Positions 32,930-43,600 of a stretch of 64,000 bases of DNA are shown here, piece by piece. Origin of the DNA: Citrobacter sedlakii NBRC 105722 (GTDB lineage: Bacteria > Pseudomonadota > Gammaproteobacteria > Enterobacterales > Enterobacteriaceae); the NCBI RefSeq assembly GCF_000759835.1, contig NZ_BBNB01000013.1, positions 1 through 64,000 on the forward strand, read 5' to 3'. How positions within the stretch are numbered: the stretch's first letter is position 1; each line of letters opens with the position of its first letter. The notes beneath the pieces were generated by a model that saw only the letters and a program-made list of their open reading frames with translations, ran no database searches and was not told the DNA's origin. The translations under genes and the position numbers were made by a program.

Positions 32930-33889
32930 ATGTCCCTGTTACAACGCACCCCCTTGCGACGTCTGACGCTGGCCTGGCTCCTGACCCTGACGCTGTTGAT
33001 CATGGGCTATACCCTGCATCTACACTGGGGGGCGTTTATTCAGTGGTGTCTGGCCGCGCAAATCACGCTGCACCGTTATCTGGTGATGTACCTGCTCCAG
33101 TTAAATAATCATCAGTACAGCGGCGGGTTCTGGCTGCTTATCGGCGCGTTTATCTATGGCGTGCTGCATGCGGTGGGCCCGGGGCATGGGAAATTCATCG
33201 TCACCACGTATCTGAGCGCCAATAAAGAGAGTTTGCTGGCCGCGCGGGTTGTGCCGTTTATGGGCAGCCTGATGCAGGGGGTGAGCGCGATTCTGTTCGT
33301 GTTTATTCTGGCGATAGGCTTTAACTTCGCCTCCGGCGATCTCAGTACCAGCCGCTGGTATGTCGAAAAAATCAGCGCCGTGTTAATCGCCGGTTTTGGC
33401 GGATTTCTGATTTATCAGGCATTTCTGTCCCTGCGTCCCGTCACCTTTACACGTTTTACGCGCGTAACGCCCCAGCATCTCCATAATGAGAAGTGCGGAT
33501 GTGGTCATCACGGAGTGGGACGCGACCTGACGGACAGCAACTGGAAAACCCGTCTGGGCGTAATTCTCGCCATCGGCGCCCGCCCCTGCAGCGGCGCCAT
33601 CATGATCCTGCTTTTTTCCAATGCCCTCGGCATTATCAGTTGGGGGATCGCCGCGGTCATGACCATGTCCTTTGGCACCGCGCTGTCGATCATGGGATTG
33701 TCGCTGGCGGTACGCTATGCGCGTAGTCAGACATTGGCCTGGTTTGGTACAGGCCATCCCGTGGCGAAATGGCTCGCGCCCGCGGTAAAAATCATCGGCG
33801 GCGTGCTGCTGATCTTCTTTGCCGCCGTGTTGTTTTTAACGGTGATCCCGATTAGCGCGAACGGTGACTATATCGCCGCCGGTTGTTAA
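32930..33889 (+). CDS. NicO-family nickel/cobalt transporter
   Basis: This 319-residue membrane protein has about six to seven helices, the signature LHAVGPGHGKF in an early helix and a His/Cys-rich cytoplasmic loop (HLHNEKCGCGHH). The family includes RcnA-type exporters and importers of Ni and Co. Direction of transport cannot be read from sequence. It is divergent to the dms operon, and no metal-sensing regulator gene is adjacent. Confidence 0.8.
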   Translation: MSLLQRTPLRRLTLAWLLTLTLLIMGYTLHLHWGAFIQWCLAAQITLHRYLVMYLLQLNNHQYSGGFWLLIGAFIYGVLHAVGPGHGKFIVTTYLSANKESLLAARVVPFMGSLMQGVSAILFVFILAIGFNFASGDLSTSRWYVEKISAVLIAGFGGFLIYQAFLSLRPVTFTRFTRVTPQHLHNEKCGCGHHGVGRDLTDSNWKTRLGVILAIGARPCSGAIMILLFSNALGIISWGIAAVMTMSFGTALSIMGLSLAVRYARSQTLAWFGTGHPVAKWLAPAVKIIGGVLLIFFAAVLFLTVIPISANGDYIAAGC

Positions 33890-34009
33890 CCTGCAGGGCG
33901 CAGAAAATATCTGATAGTGACTCCAGACCCTGCGCTTTTTCCCCACCACCTTTGAATTACGCGTCTCAATAGGGATAATAACCCCACGAATTGTGAATCC
34001 GGGACCACC

Positions 34010-35641
34010 ATGAGATACCCCCTGCCCTACCGCAAGCTGCGTAAACGGCCGATGAAACTCGGTACGACGGTGATTTTGATGGTCAGCGCCGTCCTGTTTT
34101 CCGTGCTGCTGGTGGTACACCTGATTTACTTCTCGCAAATCAGCCACATGACGCGGGAAGCATTGGCTGATAAAGCGCTGGCGGTGGCGCGAACGCTGGC
34201 CGATTCTCCGGAAATTCGTCAGGGGTTGATGAAAAAACCCGAGGAGAGCGGGATTCAGGCCATCGCCGAAGCGGTGCGCAAGCGAAACGACATGCTGTTT
34301 ATCGTCGTGACCGACATGCAAAGCCTGCGCTATTCCCATCCCGAAGCCCAGCGTATAGGGCAGCCGTTTAAGGGCGACGATATTTTGCTGGCGCTGGATG
34401 GCAAAGAGAATGTCGCCATCAATCGTGGCTTTCTCGCCAAAGCGCTGCGCGTTTTTACCCCCATTTATGACGAGCAACACCGGCAGATTGGCGTGGTGGC
34501 GATAGGCCTTGAACTGAGCCGGGTGACTGAGCAAATCAATGACAGTCGCGGCAGCATTATCTGGTCGATACTCTTTGGCGTGCTGGTTGGCCTGTTGGGG
34601 ACGTGGGTGCTGGTGAAGGTGCTTAAGCGCATCCTTTTTGGCCTTGAGCCGTATGAAATCTCTACCCTCTTCGAGCAGCGCCAGGCGATGTTGCAATCCA
34701 TAAAAGAAGGGGTAATTGCCGTAGACGCCAGCGGCGAAGTCACGCTAATCAACGCGGCCGCGCAGGAACTGCTCAGCTACCGCAAATCACAAGATGACGC
34801 GCAGTTGTCCACGCTCAGCCATGCCTGGTCGCAGGTGGTGGATTTAACGGAAGTGCTGCGCGACGGCACGCCCCATCGCGACGAGGAAATCAACATTAAA
34901 GATCGGCTGCTGCTGATCAACACCGTACCGGTGCGCAGCAACGGGAAAATTATCGGCGCGATCTCCACCTTCAGGGACAAAACCGAGGTCCGCCAGCTTA
35001 TGCAGCGGCTCGACGGTATGGTTAACTATGCCGACTCACTCCGTGAACGCTCCCACGAATTTATGAATAAATTGCATGTGATTCTGGGTTTGTTACATCT
35101 GAAGCGTTATAAGCAACTTGAAGACTATATTATAAAGACTGCGAATAACTATCAGGAAGAAATCGGCTCGCTACTGGGTAAAATAAAATCACCGGTGATC
35201 GCCGGATTTTTACTCAGTAAGATTAATCGCACCTCCGATGCGGGGCACAAACTGCTGATTAGCCACGACAGCCAATTGCCGGACAGTGGTAATGAAAATC
35301 AGGTTGCGGTATTGATCACCGTGCTCGGAAATTTAATTGAAAACGCGCTCGACGCGTTAGCGGAACAGCCAGGAGGCGAAATCAGCGTCTCCTTATACTA
35401 TCGCAATGGCTGGCTACATTGTGAGGTCAACGACGACGGTCCGGGCATTACGCCGGAGCGAATTGACTCGATTTTCGAAAAAGGCGTCTCGTCTAAAGGA
35501 ACTGGACGCGGCGTAGGTTTAGCGCTTGTTAAACAACAGGTTGAAAGTCTTGGCGGCAATATTTTCGTGGAATCCGAACCCGGCGTTTTCACACAATTTT
35601 TCGTACAAATACCCTGGGATGGGGAGAGGGCCAGCACATGA
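34010..35641 (+). CDS. dcuS: C4-dicarboxylate sensor kinase DcuS
   Basis: The protein is 543 residues, equal to E. coli DcuS and closely similar to it. It has two membrane helices (about 20-42 and 181-203) around a periplasmic PAS sensor, a cytoplasmic PAS domain, and a kinase core with RERSHEFMNKLH (phospho-His near 349) and ATP-binding NLIENALDAL and GRGVGLALVKQQ. It senses fumarate, malate and related acids with DcuB and phosphorylates DcuR. It overlaps dcuR by 4 bases. Confidence 0.97.
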   Translation: MRYPLPYRKLRKRPMKLGTTVILMVSAVLFSVLLVVHLIYFSQISHMTREALADKALAVARTLADSPEIRQGLMKKPEESGIQAIAEAVRKRNDMLFIVVTDMQSLRYSHPEAQRIGQPFKGDDILLALDGKENVAINRGFLAKALRVFTPIYDEQHRQIGVVAIGLELSRVTEQINDSRGSIIWSILFGVLVGLLGTWVLVKVLKRILFGLEPYEISTLFEQRQAMLQSIKEGVIAVDASGEVTLINAAAQELLSYRKSQDDAQLSTLSHAWSQVVDLTEVLRDGTPHRDEEINIKDRLLLINTVPVRSNGKIIGAISTFRDKTEVRQLMQRLDGMVNYADSLRERSHEFMNKLHVILGLLHLKRYKQLEDYIIKTANNYQEEIGSLLGKIKSPVIAGFLLSKINRTSDAGHKLLISHDSQLPDSGNENQVAVLITVLGNLIENALDALAEQPGGEISVSLYYRNGWLHCEVNDDGPGITPERIDSIFEKGVSSKGTGRGVGLALVKQQVESLGGNIFVESEPGVFTQFFVQIPWDGERAST

Positions 35642-36357
35642 TCAATGTCTTTATTATCGATGACGATGCGATGGTTGCGGAGTTAAACCGCCGTTATGTC
35701 GCACAGATCCCCGGCTTTCAGTGCTGTGGCACCGCCCCGACGCTGGCGAAAGCCAAAGAGGTTATTTTTGACAGTGACACCCACATCGATCTGATTTTGC
35801 TGGATATCTACCTGCAAAAAGAGAACGGGCTGGATCTGCTCCCTCTCCTGCATGCCGCCGGATGTAAAAGCGACGTCATCGTCATCTCCTCCGCCGCCGA
35901 TGCCGCCACCATTAAGGATTCGCTGCACTACGGGGTGGTGGATTATTTGATCAAACCCTTCCAGGCATCGCGCTTTGAAGAAGCGCTGACCGGCTGGCTG
36001 CAAAAGAAACGGGACATGGATAAGCACCAGTACTTCGAGCAGTCGGAACTGGACCAGTTGATCCACGGCAGCGCGTCAAACGAGCAGGACACCCGCCGCC
36101 TGCCGAAAGGGCTGACGCCGCAAACCCTGCGCACGCTCTGCCAGTGGATAGACGCCCATCAGGATTATGAGTTTTCCACCGACGAACTGGCCAACGCGGT
36201 GAATATTTCGCGTGTCTCCTGCCGTAAATACCTTATCTGGCTGGTTAATTGTCATATTCTGTTCACCAGCATCCATTACGGCGTGACCGGCCGTCCGGTA
36301 TACCGTTACCGTATTCAGGCAGAACATTATTCTTTACTTAAGCAATATTGCCAGTAG
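35638..36357 (+). CDS. dcuR: C4-dicarboxylate response regulator DcuR
   Basis: This 239-residue protein has a CitB-type receiver domain (phospho-acceptor Asp 56 in LILLDIYL) and a C-terminal helix-turn-helix (ELANAVNISRVSCRKYLIWL). It is the DNA-binding partner of DcuS and activates dcuB-fumB and other C4-dicarboxylate genes in E. coli. Confidence 0.97.
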   Translation: MINVFIIDDDAMVAELNRRYVAQIPGFQCCGTAPTLAKAKEVIFDSDTHIDLILLDIYLQKENGLDLLPLLHAAGCKSDVIVISSAADAATIKDSLHYGVVDYLIKPFQASRFEEALTGWLQKKRDMDKHQYFEQSELDQLIHGSASNEQDTRRLPKGLTPQTLRTLCQWIDAHQDYEFSTDELANAVNISRVSCRKYLIWLVNCHILFTSIHYGVTGRPVYRYRIQAEHYSLLKQYCQ

Positions 36358-36989
36358 AAGATAAATTCACCGTCGGCCATTATTACGTTATCTATTGGTA
36401 ACAATTATTGCAATAATGAAAAATCGGCAACGTAAAAGTAAAAAGAAGAAAGAGAATACATTGTGCCAGATCAAAATGAATTTGCTGGCCGTATTTCTTT
36501 CGAGCCGAAATTATTGCCAGAGGTCACATTGTTTTTAATTTCAAAAACGCTAACAAAAGTTAATAAAGTATTCACTAACCAGTGGAGTGTGTATTTTTAA
36601 CCACAAAGGAGTAGTCTGGAAATATAACCGGACGAATAAAAAAAGATAAACAGTGGCAATGGAATCGATGCTGCAGCTTAAGGATAAGCGCATTTCGTGA
36701 GCAGAGTAGATGTTCATAAATTTCATAACGATACAACAAGAAGCACACGCCTTGCCTCTGCTCTCCTTTTCAAACCTGCCCATCGCCGGGAAGCGCTGCT
36801 TCCTGAGTATCATAAAAGCCGATTCGCATCGTCCGCATAAACATGACGAATGCTTATCGAATGTTTAGAAATTAATCACGTTTCAGACGCAACGCATATT
36901 CGCCAGGCTCTGCGCCCAATTCACAAAAAACAGAACATGGCTGTGATCGATTTATCAAAATTGATGAGTTTTATCGCGAGGGTAAATAA
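36358..36989. promoter_or_regulatory. dcuB upstream region
   Basis: This 632-base region has no supportable gene. In E. coli the dcuB promoter responds to FNR, CRP, NarL and DcuR. Here TTGTGCCAGATCAA (36461-36474) matches the FNR consensus at 8 of 10 positions, and TGTGATCGATTTATCA (36942-36957) is half a good CRP site; both are weak candidates. Confidence 0.5.
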
Positions 36990-38330
36990 ATGCTATTTAG
37001 TATACAACTTCTAATAATATTAATATGTTTGTTTTATGGCGCCAGAAAGGGCGGTATCGCGCTGGGTTTGTTAGGCGGTATTGGCCTGGTCATTCTGGTG
37101 TTCGTTTTCCATCTCCAGCCGGGTAAACCGCCTGTCGATGTCATGCTGGTTATCATCGCCGTGGTCGCCGCCTCGGCAACGCTACAGGCTTCCGGCGGCC
37201 TGGACGTCATGTTGCAGATTGCTGAAAAGCTGCTGCGCCGCAACCCAAAATATGTCTCTATTGTCGCGCCGTTTGTGACCTGTACGCTAACCATTCTTTG
37301 CGGTACCGGTCACGTGGTGTACACCATTTTGCCGATCATCTACGACGTGGCGATCAAGAATAACATCCGCCCGGAACGCCCTATGGCCGCCAGCTCCATC
37401 GGCGCGCAGATGGGTATCATCGCCAGTCCGGTATCCGTAGCGGTGGTTTCGCTGGTCGCTATGCTGGGTAACTTCACCTTTAACGGTAAGCACCTGGAGT
37501 TCCTCGACCTGCTCTCCATCACCATTCCGTCCACCCTGCTGGGCATTCTGGCGATCGGGATTTTCAGCTGGTTCCGCGGTAAAGATCTGGACAAAGACGA
37601 AGATTTCCAGAAGTTCATCTCCGTACCCGAAAACCATCATTATGTGTATGGCGACACTGCCACGCTGCTGGACAAAAAACTGCCGAAAAGCAACTGGCTG
37701 GCGATGTGGATCTTCCTGGCGGCTATTGCTGTCGTCGCGCTGTTGGGCGCCTTCTCTGAGCTGCGTCCGGCGTTTAACGGAAAACCGCTGTCAATGGTGC
37801 TGGTCATTCAGATGTTCATGCTGCTGACTGGCGCGCTGATTATTATCCTGACGAAAACCAATCCCGCTTCAATCTCTAAAAACGAAGTCTTCCGCTCGGG
37901 TATGATCGCCATTGTAGCGGTGTACGGGATCGCGTGGATGGCGGAAACCATGTTCGGCGCGCACATGACCGAAATCGAAAGCGTGCTCGGTGAAATGGTG
38001 AAAGAGTATCCGTGGGCCTACGCCATTGTCCTGCTGCTGGTTTCCAAGTTTGTTAACTCGCAGGCGGCGGCGCTGGCAGCTATCGTTCCTCTGGCGCTGG
38101 CTATCGGCGTTGACCCGGCGTATATCGTAGCGTCTGCGCCGGCGTGCTACGGTTACTACATTCTGCCGACCTATCCAAGCGATCTGGCGGCGATTCAGTT
38201 CGACCGTTCCGGTACGACGCGCATTGGTCGCTTCGTCATTAACCACAGCTTTATTTTGCCAGGTTTGATTGGCGTCAGCGTTTCCTGCGTGTTTGGCTGG
38301 ATCTTCGCCGCCATGTACGGATTCCTGTAA
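36990..38330 (+). CDS. dcuB: Anaerobic C4-dicarboxylate antiporter DcuB
   Basis: This 446-residue inner-membrane protein is nearly identical in length and sequence to E. coli DcuB. It exchanges external fumarate, malate or aspartate for succinate during fumarate respiration and is a co-sensor with DcuS. The fumarase gene follows after 75 bases. Confidence 0.97.
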   Translation: MLFSIQLLIILICLFYGARKGGIALGLLGGIGLVILVFVFHLQPGKPPVDVMLVIIAVVAASATLQASGGLDVMLQIAEKLLRRNPKYVSIVAPFVTCTLTILCGTGHVVYTILPIIYDVAIKNNIRPERPMAASSIGAQMGIIASPVSVAVVSLVAMLGNFTFNGKHLEFLDLLSITIPSTLLGILAIGIFSWFRGKDLDKDEDFQKFISVPENHHYVYGDTATLLDKKLPKSNWLAMWIFLAAIAVVALLGAFSELRPAFNGKPLSMVLVIQMFMLLTGALIIILTKTNPASISKNEVFRSGMIAIVAVYGIAWMAETMFGAHMTEIESVLGEMVKEYPWAYAIVLLLVSKFVNSQAAALAAIVPLALAIGVDPAYIVASAPACYGYYILPTYPSDLAAIQFDRSGTTRIGRFVINHSFILPGLIGVSVSCVFGWIFAAMYGFL

Positions 38331-38337
38331 AGGTTCC

Positions 38338-38367
38338 CCCGTGCCGCTCCTTTTCGGGCGGCACGGG
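38338..38367 (+). terminator. Hairpin between dcuB and fumB
   Basis: A perfect 10-bp stem (CCCGTGCCGC and GCGGCACGGG) with a 10-base loop follows the dcuB stop. It lacks a good T-run, so it is probably an attenuator or RNA stabiliser. Confidence 0.55.
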
Positions 38368-38405
38368 ATTAATAATATTCAGAAAAATCAACAGGCTGGA
38401 AGCAC

Positions 38406-40052
38406 ATGTCAAACAAAGAATTCTTTTATCAGGCGCCTTTCCCGATGGGGGAAGACAAAACAGAGTACTATCTGCTCACTTCCGACTACGTCAGCGTGAG
38501 CGAATTTGAAGGAGAATCTATCCTGAAGGTGGAACCGCAAGCCCTGACGCTGCTGGCGCAACAAGCCTTCCACGACGCCTCTTTCCTGCTCCGCCCTGAA
38601 CACCAGCAACAAGTCGCCTCCATTCTTCACGACCCCGACGCCAGCGAAAACGATAAATACGTGGCGCTGCAATTCCTGAGAAACTCCGAAATCGCCGCTA
38701 AAGGCGTTCTGCCGACCTGCCAGGACACCGGCACCGCGATTATCGTCGGTAAAAAAGGCCAGCGCGTCTGGACCGGCGGCGGTGATGAAGCGGCGCTTTC
38801 CAAAGGCGTTTACAACACCTACATCGAAGACAACCTGCGCTATTCCCAGAACGCGGCGCTGGATATGTACAAAGAGGTGAACACCGGCACCAACCTGCCT
38901 GCGCAGATCGACCTGTATACCGTCGACGGCGACGAGTACAAATTCCTTTGCGTGGCTAAAGGCGGCGGTTCGGCCAATAAGACCTATCTTTACCAGGAAA
39001 CCAAAGCGCTACTCACTCCGGGCAAGCTGAAAAATTTCCTTGTTGAGAAAATGCGCACGCTCGGCACTGCGGCCTGCCCGCCGTACCATATCGCTTTCGT
39101 CATTGGCGGTACCTCCGCTGAGAGCACGCTGAAAACCGTGAAGCTCGCCAGCACGCATTATTACGACGGTCTGCCGACCGAAGGCAATGAGCACGGCCAG
39201 GCGTTCCGCGACACGCAGCTGGAGCAGGAACTGCTGGAAGAAGCGCAAAAACTCGGCCTCGGCGCGCAGTTTGGCGGGAAGTATTTCGCGCATGACATTC
39301 GCGTGATCCGCCTGCCGCGTCACGGCGCTTCCTGCCCGGTGGGAATGGGCGTCTCCTGTTCCGCTGACCGTAACATCAAAGCGAAAATCAACCGCGAAGG
39401 GATCTGGATTGAGAAACTGGAGCACAATCCGGGCCAGTACATTCCCGATGCCCTGCGCCAGGCGGGTGAAGGCGACGTGGTGAAAGTTGACCTTAACCGC
39501 CCAATGAAAGAGATCCTCGCCCAGCTTTCGCAGTACCCGGTCTCCACACGCCTGTCGCTGACCGGCACGATTATCGTGGGACGCGACATTGCCCACGCGA
39601 AGCTGAAAGAGCGCATTGAGTCTGGCGAAGGGCTGCCGCAATACATTAAAGATCATCCGATCTACTACGCGGGTCCGGCGAAAACCCCAACGGGCTACCC
39701 GTCCGGTTCATTAGGCCCAACCACCGCAGGCCGTATGGACTCCTATGTCGATCTGCTGCAGTCACACGGCGGTAGCATGATCATGCTGGCGAAAGGCAAC
39801 CGCAGCCAGCAGGTGACGGACGCGTGCCATAAACACGGCGGCTTCTATCTGGGCAGCATCGGCGGCCCGGCGGCAGTGCTGGCGCAGCAGAGCATCAAAC
39901 ATCTGGAGTGCGTTGAATATCCGGAACTGGGTATGGAAGCAATCTGGAAGATCGACGTGGAAGACTTCCCGGCGTTTATCCTGGTAGATGACAAAGGCAA
40001 CGATTTCTTCCAGCAGATCGTCAGCAAACAGTGCGCTAACTGCGCGAAGTAA
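38406..40052 (+). CDS. fumB: Anaerobic class I fumarase FumB
   Basis: This 548-residue iron-sulfur fumarase converts malate to fumarate for anaerobic respiration. The cluster ligand region [11 protein letters not shown], the [11 protein letters not shown] stretch and the C-terminal CANCAK agree with FumA/FumB. The dcuB-fumB order identifies it as FumB rather than FumA. Confidence 0.95.
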   Translation: MSNKEFFYQAPFPMGEDKTEYYLLTSDYVSVSEFEGESILKVEPQALTLLAQQAFHDASFLLRPEHQQQVASILHDPDASENDKYVALQFLRNSEIAAKGVLPTCQDTGTAIIVGKKGQRVWTGGGDEAALSKGVYNTYIEDNLRYSQNAALDMYKEVNTGTNLPAQIDLYTVDGDEYKFLCVAKGGGSANKTYLYQETKALLTPGKLKNFLVEKMRTLGTAACPPYHIAFVIGGTSAESTLKTVKLASTHYYDGLPTEGNEHGQAFRDTQLEQELLEEAQKLGLGAQFGGKYFAHDIRVIRLPRHGASCPVGMGVSCSADRNIKAKINREGIWIEKLEHNPGQYIPDALRQAGEGDVVKVDLNRPMKEILAQLSQYPVSTRLSLTGTIIVGRDIAHAKLKERIESGEGLPQYIKDHPIYYAGPAKTPTGYPSGSLGPTTAGRMDSYVDLLQSHGGSMIMLAKGNRSQQVTDACHKHGGFYLGSIGGPAAVLAQQSIKHLECVEYPELGMEAIWKIDVEDFPAFILVDDKGNDFFQQIVSKQCANCAK

Positions 40053-40072
40053 TCACAGCACCACGCCGGATG

Positions 40073-40178
40073 GCGGCTGCGTCTTATCCCTCCTGGACTC
40101 CCCTCCCCAGGCTGGATAAGCGCAGCGTCATCCGGCTTTCACTTTCCCATGCCGGCTGCGACAACGCATCCGGCAACA
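40073..40178. repeat. BIME with REP units between converging genes
   Basis: REP units such as GCCGGATGGCGGCTGCGTCT and the inverted GGATAAGCGCAGCGTCATCC are followed by a third partial unit (TGCCGGCTGCGACAACGCAT). They lie between fumB and the end of the mel operon and may act as a shared 3' stabiliser or terminator. Confidence 0.75.
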
Positions 40179-40197
40179 TTACGTGCAGAACTCCCCA

Positions 40198-40452
40198 TTA
40201 TCCCCGGCGAAACGTCATAACCAGAATCGGCAGCGCGAATACCAGCGTCAGGAGATTCGCCATGCTGACGGCCATGTCGTCTATTAACAATCCGTAAATC
40301 AGCCACATCACTAACCCACAGACAAACATCACGTACATTACGCCAGAAATGCCCTGCGTGTTGCGGGTAGCGATCACTTTTATCGACTGGGGTAAAAAAG
40401 AGAGCGTCGTCAGGCTTGCCGCCAGATAACCCACCCACGAAATCCATTCCAT
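40198..40452 (-). CDS. SemiSWEET-type sugar transporter
   Basis: This 84-residue protein has three membrane helices and a PQ-loop motif (LTTLSFLPQSIKVIATRNTQ) characteristic of SemiSWEETs, which dimerise to form sugar pores. Its ATG lies 2 bases after the melB stop, so it is almost surely co-transcribed with melAB. In E. coli K-12 this place holds yjdF. The link to melibiose or its products galactose and glucose is an inference. Confidence 0.85.
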   Translation of the reverse strand: MEWISWVGYLAASLTTLSFLPQSIKVIATRNTQGISGVMYVMFVCGLVMWLIYGLLIDDMAVSMANLLTLVFALPILVMTFRRG

Positions 40453-40454
40453 GA

Positions 40455-41885
40455 TTACGCCTTCGCTTCGCCTGTCACGCTAACCGGAATTGCCGGTAGC
40501 TCGGGCTGCTCAACGGTGGTCGGCGTCCGCCGATATTTATCCAGCAGATGGATCTGGATCTTGCGCAGCATATCGCCGTTCAGATGATAAAAACGGAAGT
40601 AGAGAATCAGCGTCAGGACGAAAAACAGGGTTGGCAGCGCGATCATAATAAACTGCATTCCTTGTAGCGTTTCGGCAGACTGCGCGACGTTTGGCGCGTA
40701 GCCAATCAGCCCTAACACAATAGCGATAAAGAACGACGCGAACGCGGAGCCGCCTTTTACCACCATGGTCTGTACCGAATAGGCAATGCTTTCGCAGCGA
40801 ACGTGCAGCTTGTACTCGCCGTAGTCCACAGTATCCGCCACCATGATGACCTGTAGCACCCAAAAAAGCGCGGTGCCGATATTCATCAATACCCCAGCGA
40901 ATACAATCAGCGCGGCATTATGGTATCCCGCCAGCGCCATTACCAGCAGCGCCGCGCAGCTCAGCACCGGTAAAACGGAAGCGCTTGCCCACAAAATTCG
41001 CCGTGACAGCAGTTTCACCAGTCGCGGGAAAAAGACCAACGTCAACAGGTTGGCGGCTCCGGCATAGGACATGTAATACGGAAACAGATCGGCATCGCCA
41101 ATCACATAAGTGAAGTAGTAAATCGCAAAACCGTTGATGATGTTGGAGGCCACGTTATAAGCCAGCGCCATCCCCAGCAGGCAGGAGAGCTGATCGTTTT
41201 TATAAATCAGCGCGACGATGGCTTTTAAGGTCAGACGGCTGCCGTCGGCGTTCGCCGAGCTGTCGGAAGAATAAACCTCGTGTACGTTGCGCAGCGTAAC
41301 GATCGTTGAAGCAATAAAAAACACAATCAGCACCAGCGTGAACATTTGAAAGCCAAATCCACGATCGGCGCCCCCCACATAATTGACAAACGGCAGCGTC
41401 ACCCCGGCGGTGACAAACCCGGCGAGGCTGGCGAAAAAACGAGGGAATGGCACCAGTTGTTCGCGTTCGCGCTTGTCCAGAGTGATGGTTGGCACCAGCG
41501 ACCAGAAGGGAATATCCATAATGGTATAGGTCATGCCCCACAGGATGTAGGTCACGCAAACAAACACTATCTGCGTTGTGCCTTCGAACAGGTGGGCGCT
41601 AAAAACCAGAAACAGCACCAGCGAGTTCGCCAGCGTGCCAATGAGGATCCACGGCTTAAACTTCCCCCAGCGCGTACGGGTGGCGTTGACGATCCACCCC
41701 ATAATCGGGTCGTTGACCGCATCCCAGATTCGGGCGACCAAAAACAGCGTACCGATAAGCCCTACCGACAGTCCGACCACATCGGTGTAGTAATACATGA
41801 GGTACATGTAGACTATGCCAATCGCGAAATCCTTACCAAACGCCCCGAATCCATAACTGAGTTTTGTTGTCATTGATATGCTCAT
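40455..41885 (-). CDS. melB: Melibiose:cation symporter MelB
   Basis: This 476-residue twelve-helix GPH-family transporter is the same length as the Salmonella protein as I recall it. It takes up melibiose with Na+, Li+ or H+. The cation-site Asp residues lie in helices II and IV ([14 protein letters not shown] and [10 protein letters not shown]). It starts [12 protein letters not shown]; the internal Met at 41873 is an alternative start. It follows melA by 90 bases. Confidence 0.96.
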   Translation of the reverse strand: MSISMTTKLSYGFGAFGKDFAIGIVYMYLMYYYTDVVGLSVGLIGTLFLVARIWDAVNDPIMGWIVNATRTRWGKFKPWILIGTLANSLVLFLVFSAHLFEGTTQIVFVCVTYILWGMTYTIMDIPFWSLVPTITLDKREREQLVPFPRFFASLAGFVTAGVTLPFVNYVGGADRGFGFQMFTLVLIVFFIASTIVTLRNVHEVYSSDSSANADGSRLTLKAIVALIYKNDQLSCLLGMALAYNVASNIINGFAIYYFTYVIGDADLFPYYMSYAGAANLLTLVFFPRLVKLLSRRILWASASVLPVLSCAALLVMALAGYHNAALIVFAGVLMNIGTALFWVLQVIMVADTVDYGEYKLHVRCESIAYSVQTMVVKGGSAFASFFIAIVLGLIGYAPNVAQSAETLQGMQFIMIALPTLFFVLTLILYFRFYHLNGDMLRKIQIHLLDKYRRTPTTVEQPELPAIPVSVTGEAKA

Positions 41886-41975
41886 AGGGTACCGGGTCGC
41901 TGTTGCCAGCGCCCGCCTTCTGTAATGGGAAACGTCAGAGATAAAATGCCGGGGGCTTCCCCGGCGTCATGAACA

Positions 41976-43331
41976 TTAACGATGTAGCCAGGCCGGTAAC
42001 CAGTCGCCGTGTGCGGCGATCAGGTCATCCACCAGCGCATAGATTTCCTCAATGCCCAACACGGCGGCGGTATGCGGATCCATCATCGCCGCGTGGTAAA
42101 CGCGATCGCGGTTTTCCGTCAGTATCGCTTCAGTAAGCAGTGTCTGAACGTTGATATTGGTCTGCATCATCGCCGCCAGATGCGACGGGAGCATTCCGGC
42201 CTTCGTCGGCTGGATACCGTTGGCATCGACCAGACAGGCCACTTCGACACAACACCCCTGCGGCAGATTGTCGATAAGCCCGTCATTGCGTACGTTGCCG
42301 TAAATCACGCTCGGTTCGCCGGTCCACAGGGCGTTCATGATTGTGCTGGCATATTCACGCGACGGCTTAATCTCAATGCGATCCGCCGTTTTGTACTCCT
42401 CCAGCTCTTTATGCCAGTTCGCCAACTGCTCGACGCAGCGTTTCGGGTATTCATCCAGCGGCACGCTGTACCGCGCGATCAGATCTTCACGCCCTGGCTT
42501 GATAAACCACGGGGTGTATTCGGCAAAATGCTCCGAGGATTCCGTTACGAAGTAGCCCAACTTTTTGAACATTTCGTAGCGCACGATGTTCTGACAGCGC
42601 GTATTACCGTGAATGTTTGGCTTCGGCGCCTGTCCTGCGTCATACGCCGCCAGCAATTCCGGATAAAGATTGACGTAGCGCCCCTCGGCGGTCTTTCGCT
42701 CCAGTTCCAGGTAAAACGCCATATGGTTAATGCCCGCGCAGCGATAGCGCAGCGAGGCCGGGTCGATATCCAGATCGCGCGCCAGCTCTTCCGCCGTACC
42801 CTGCACCGAATGACACAGCCCCACCTGCTTAATGTGCGGATAGCGAGCGTACATCGCCCAGGTATTCATCGCCATCGGGTTAACGTAGTTCAGCATGGTA
42901 GCGTCCGGGCATACCTCGGTCATATCCTCACAAATCCGCCAGAGATGCGGAATGGTACGCAGCGCCCGCATGATGCCGCCGGGGCCGAGTGTATCCGCGA
43001 TCGTCTGCTCCAGCCCGTGGCGTTTACAGACTTCAAAATCGGTGACGGTACAGGGTTCATAACCGCCAATCTGGAACGCCACCACCACAAAGTCGGCATC
43101 CTGAAGCGCCGTTTTTTGATCGGTATGGCAGGTGATTTTTCCGGTTGCGCCCGCGGAATCCATCAGCTTGCGCACCACAATGTGGGACTCCTCAAGCCGT
43201 GTCGGATCGATATCCATCAGCGCGATATGGGCCGACTTCAGTGCCTGGCGATGAAAGACGTCGCCGAGGATATTTTTCACGAAAATCGTCGAACCGGCGC
43301 CGATAAAGGTAATTTTTGGTGCAGACATCAT
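41976..43331 (-). CDS. melA: Alpha-galactosidase MelA
   Basis: This 451-residue glycoside hydrolase family 4 enzyme starts at MMSAPKITFIGAGS with GGAGAG just upstream; longer frames lack this. It needs NAD+ and Mn2+ and splits melibiose to galactose and glucose. The NAD-binding GAGS loop and the family motif around NYVNPMAMNTWA and CAGINHMAF are present. Confidence 0.97.
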   Translation of the reverse strand: MMSAPKITFIGAGSTIFVKNILGDVFHRQALKSAHIALMDIDPTRLEESHIVVRKLMDSAGATGKITCHTDQKTALQDADFVVVAFQIGGYEPCTVTDFEVCKRHGLEQTIADTLGPGGIMRALRTIPHLWRICEDMTEVCPDATMLNYVNPMAMNTWAMYARYPHIKQVGLCHSVQGTAEELARDLDIDPASLRYRCAGINHMAFYLELERKTAEGRYVNLYPELLAAYDAGQAPKPNIHGNTRCQNIVRYEMFKKLGYFVTESSEHFAEYTPWFIKPGREDLIARYSVPLDEYPKRCVEQLANWHKELEEYKTADRIEIKPSREYASTIMNALWTGEPSVIYGNVRNDGLIDNLPQGCCVEVACLVDANGIQPTKAGMLPSHLAAMMQTNINVQTLLTEAILTENRDRVYHAAMMDPHTAAVLGIEEIYALVDDLIAAHGDWLPAWLHR

Positions 43332-43410
43332 GACTCTCCAGATCGGTGTTGTACTGCACACATCGTGGCATGCGATCCGCGGGAAAACCTCCGTCTTCTC
43401 CAATGAGCAT

Positions 43411-43462
43411 TCCCGAAAACTCAGATCGCCCGCCGCCGGGCATCAGATCTGAGCTTTTGGGA
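43411..43462. promoter_or_regulatory. Inverted repeat in the melA-melR control region
   Basis: Two 17-base arms, TCCCGAAAACTCAGATC and the complement of GATCTGAGCTTTTGGGA, match at 15 positions around an 18-base centre. The place between divergent melR and melA and the arm size suit paired MelR binding sites. This is inference; the site has not been compared with known MelR operators. Confidence 0.5.
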
Positions 43463-43600
43463 GTAAATAGCCAGTAAAGCAGAGTATCCGGCCTGTTTCG
43501 CCGACTATTATTGTTGTTAGCGGACCGACTTGTGCGCCTGTTCGCGGTATCTTTGCGCAGCCGCAGGCATGATTCTGATGATTCAGGAAAGGGAGAAAGT

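Noticed and set aside
36550-36813. 87-codon minus-strand open frame in the dcuB upstream region
   Set aside because: No ribosome-binding site and no protein-like pattern; the region is better explained as promoter DNA.
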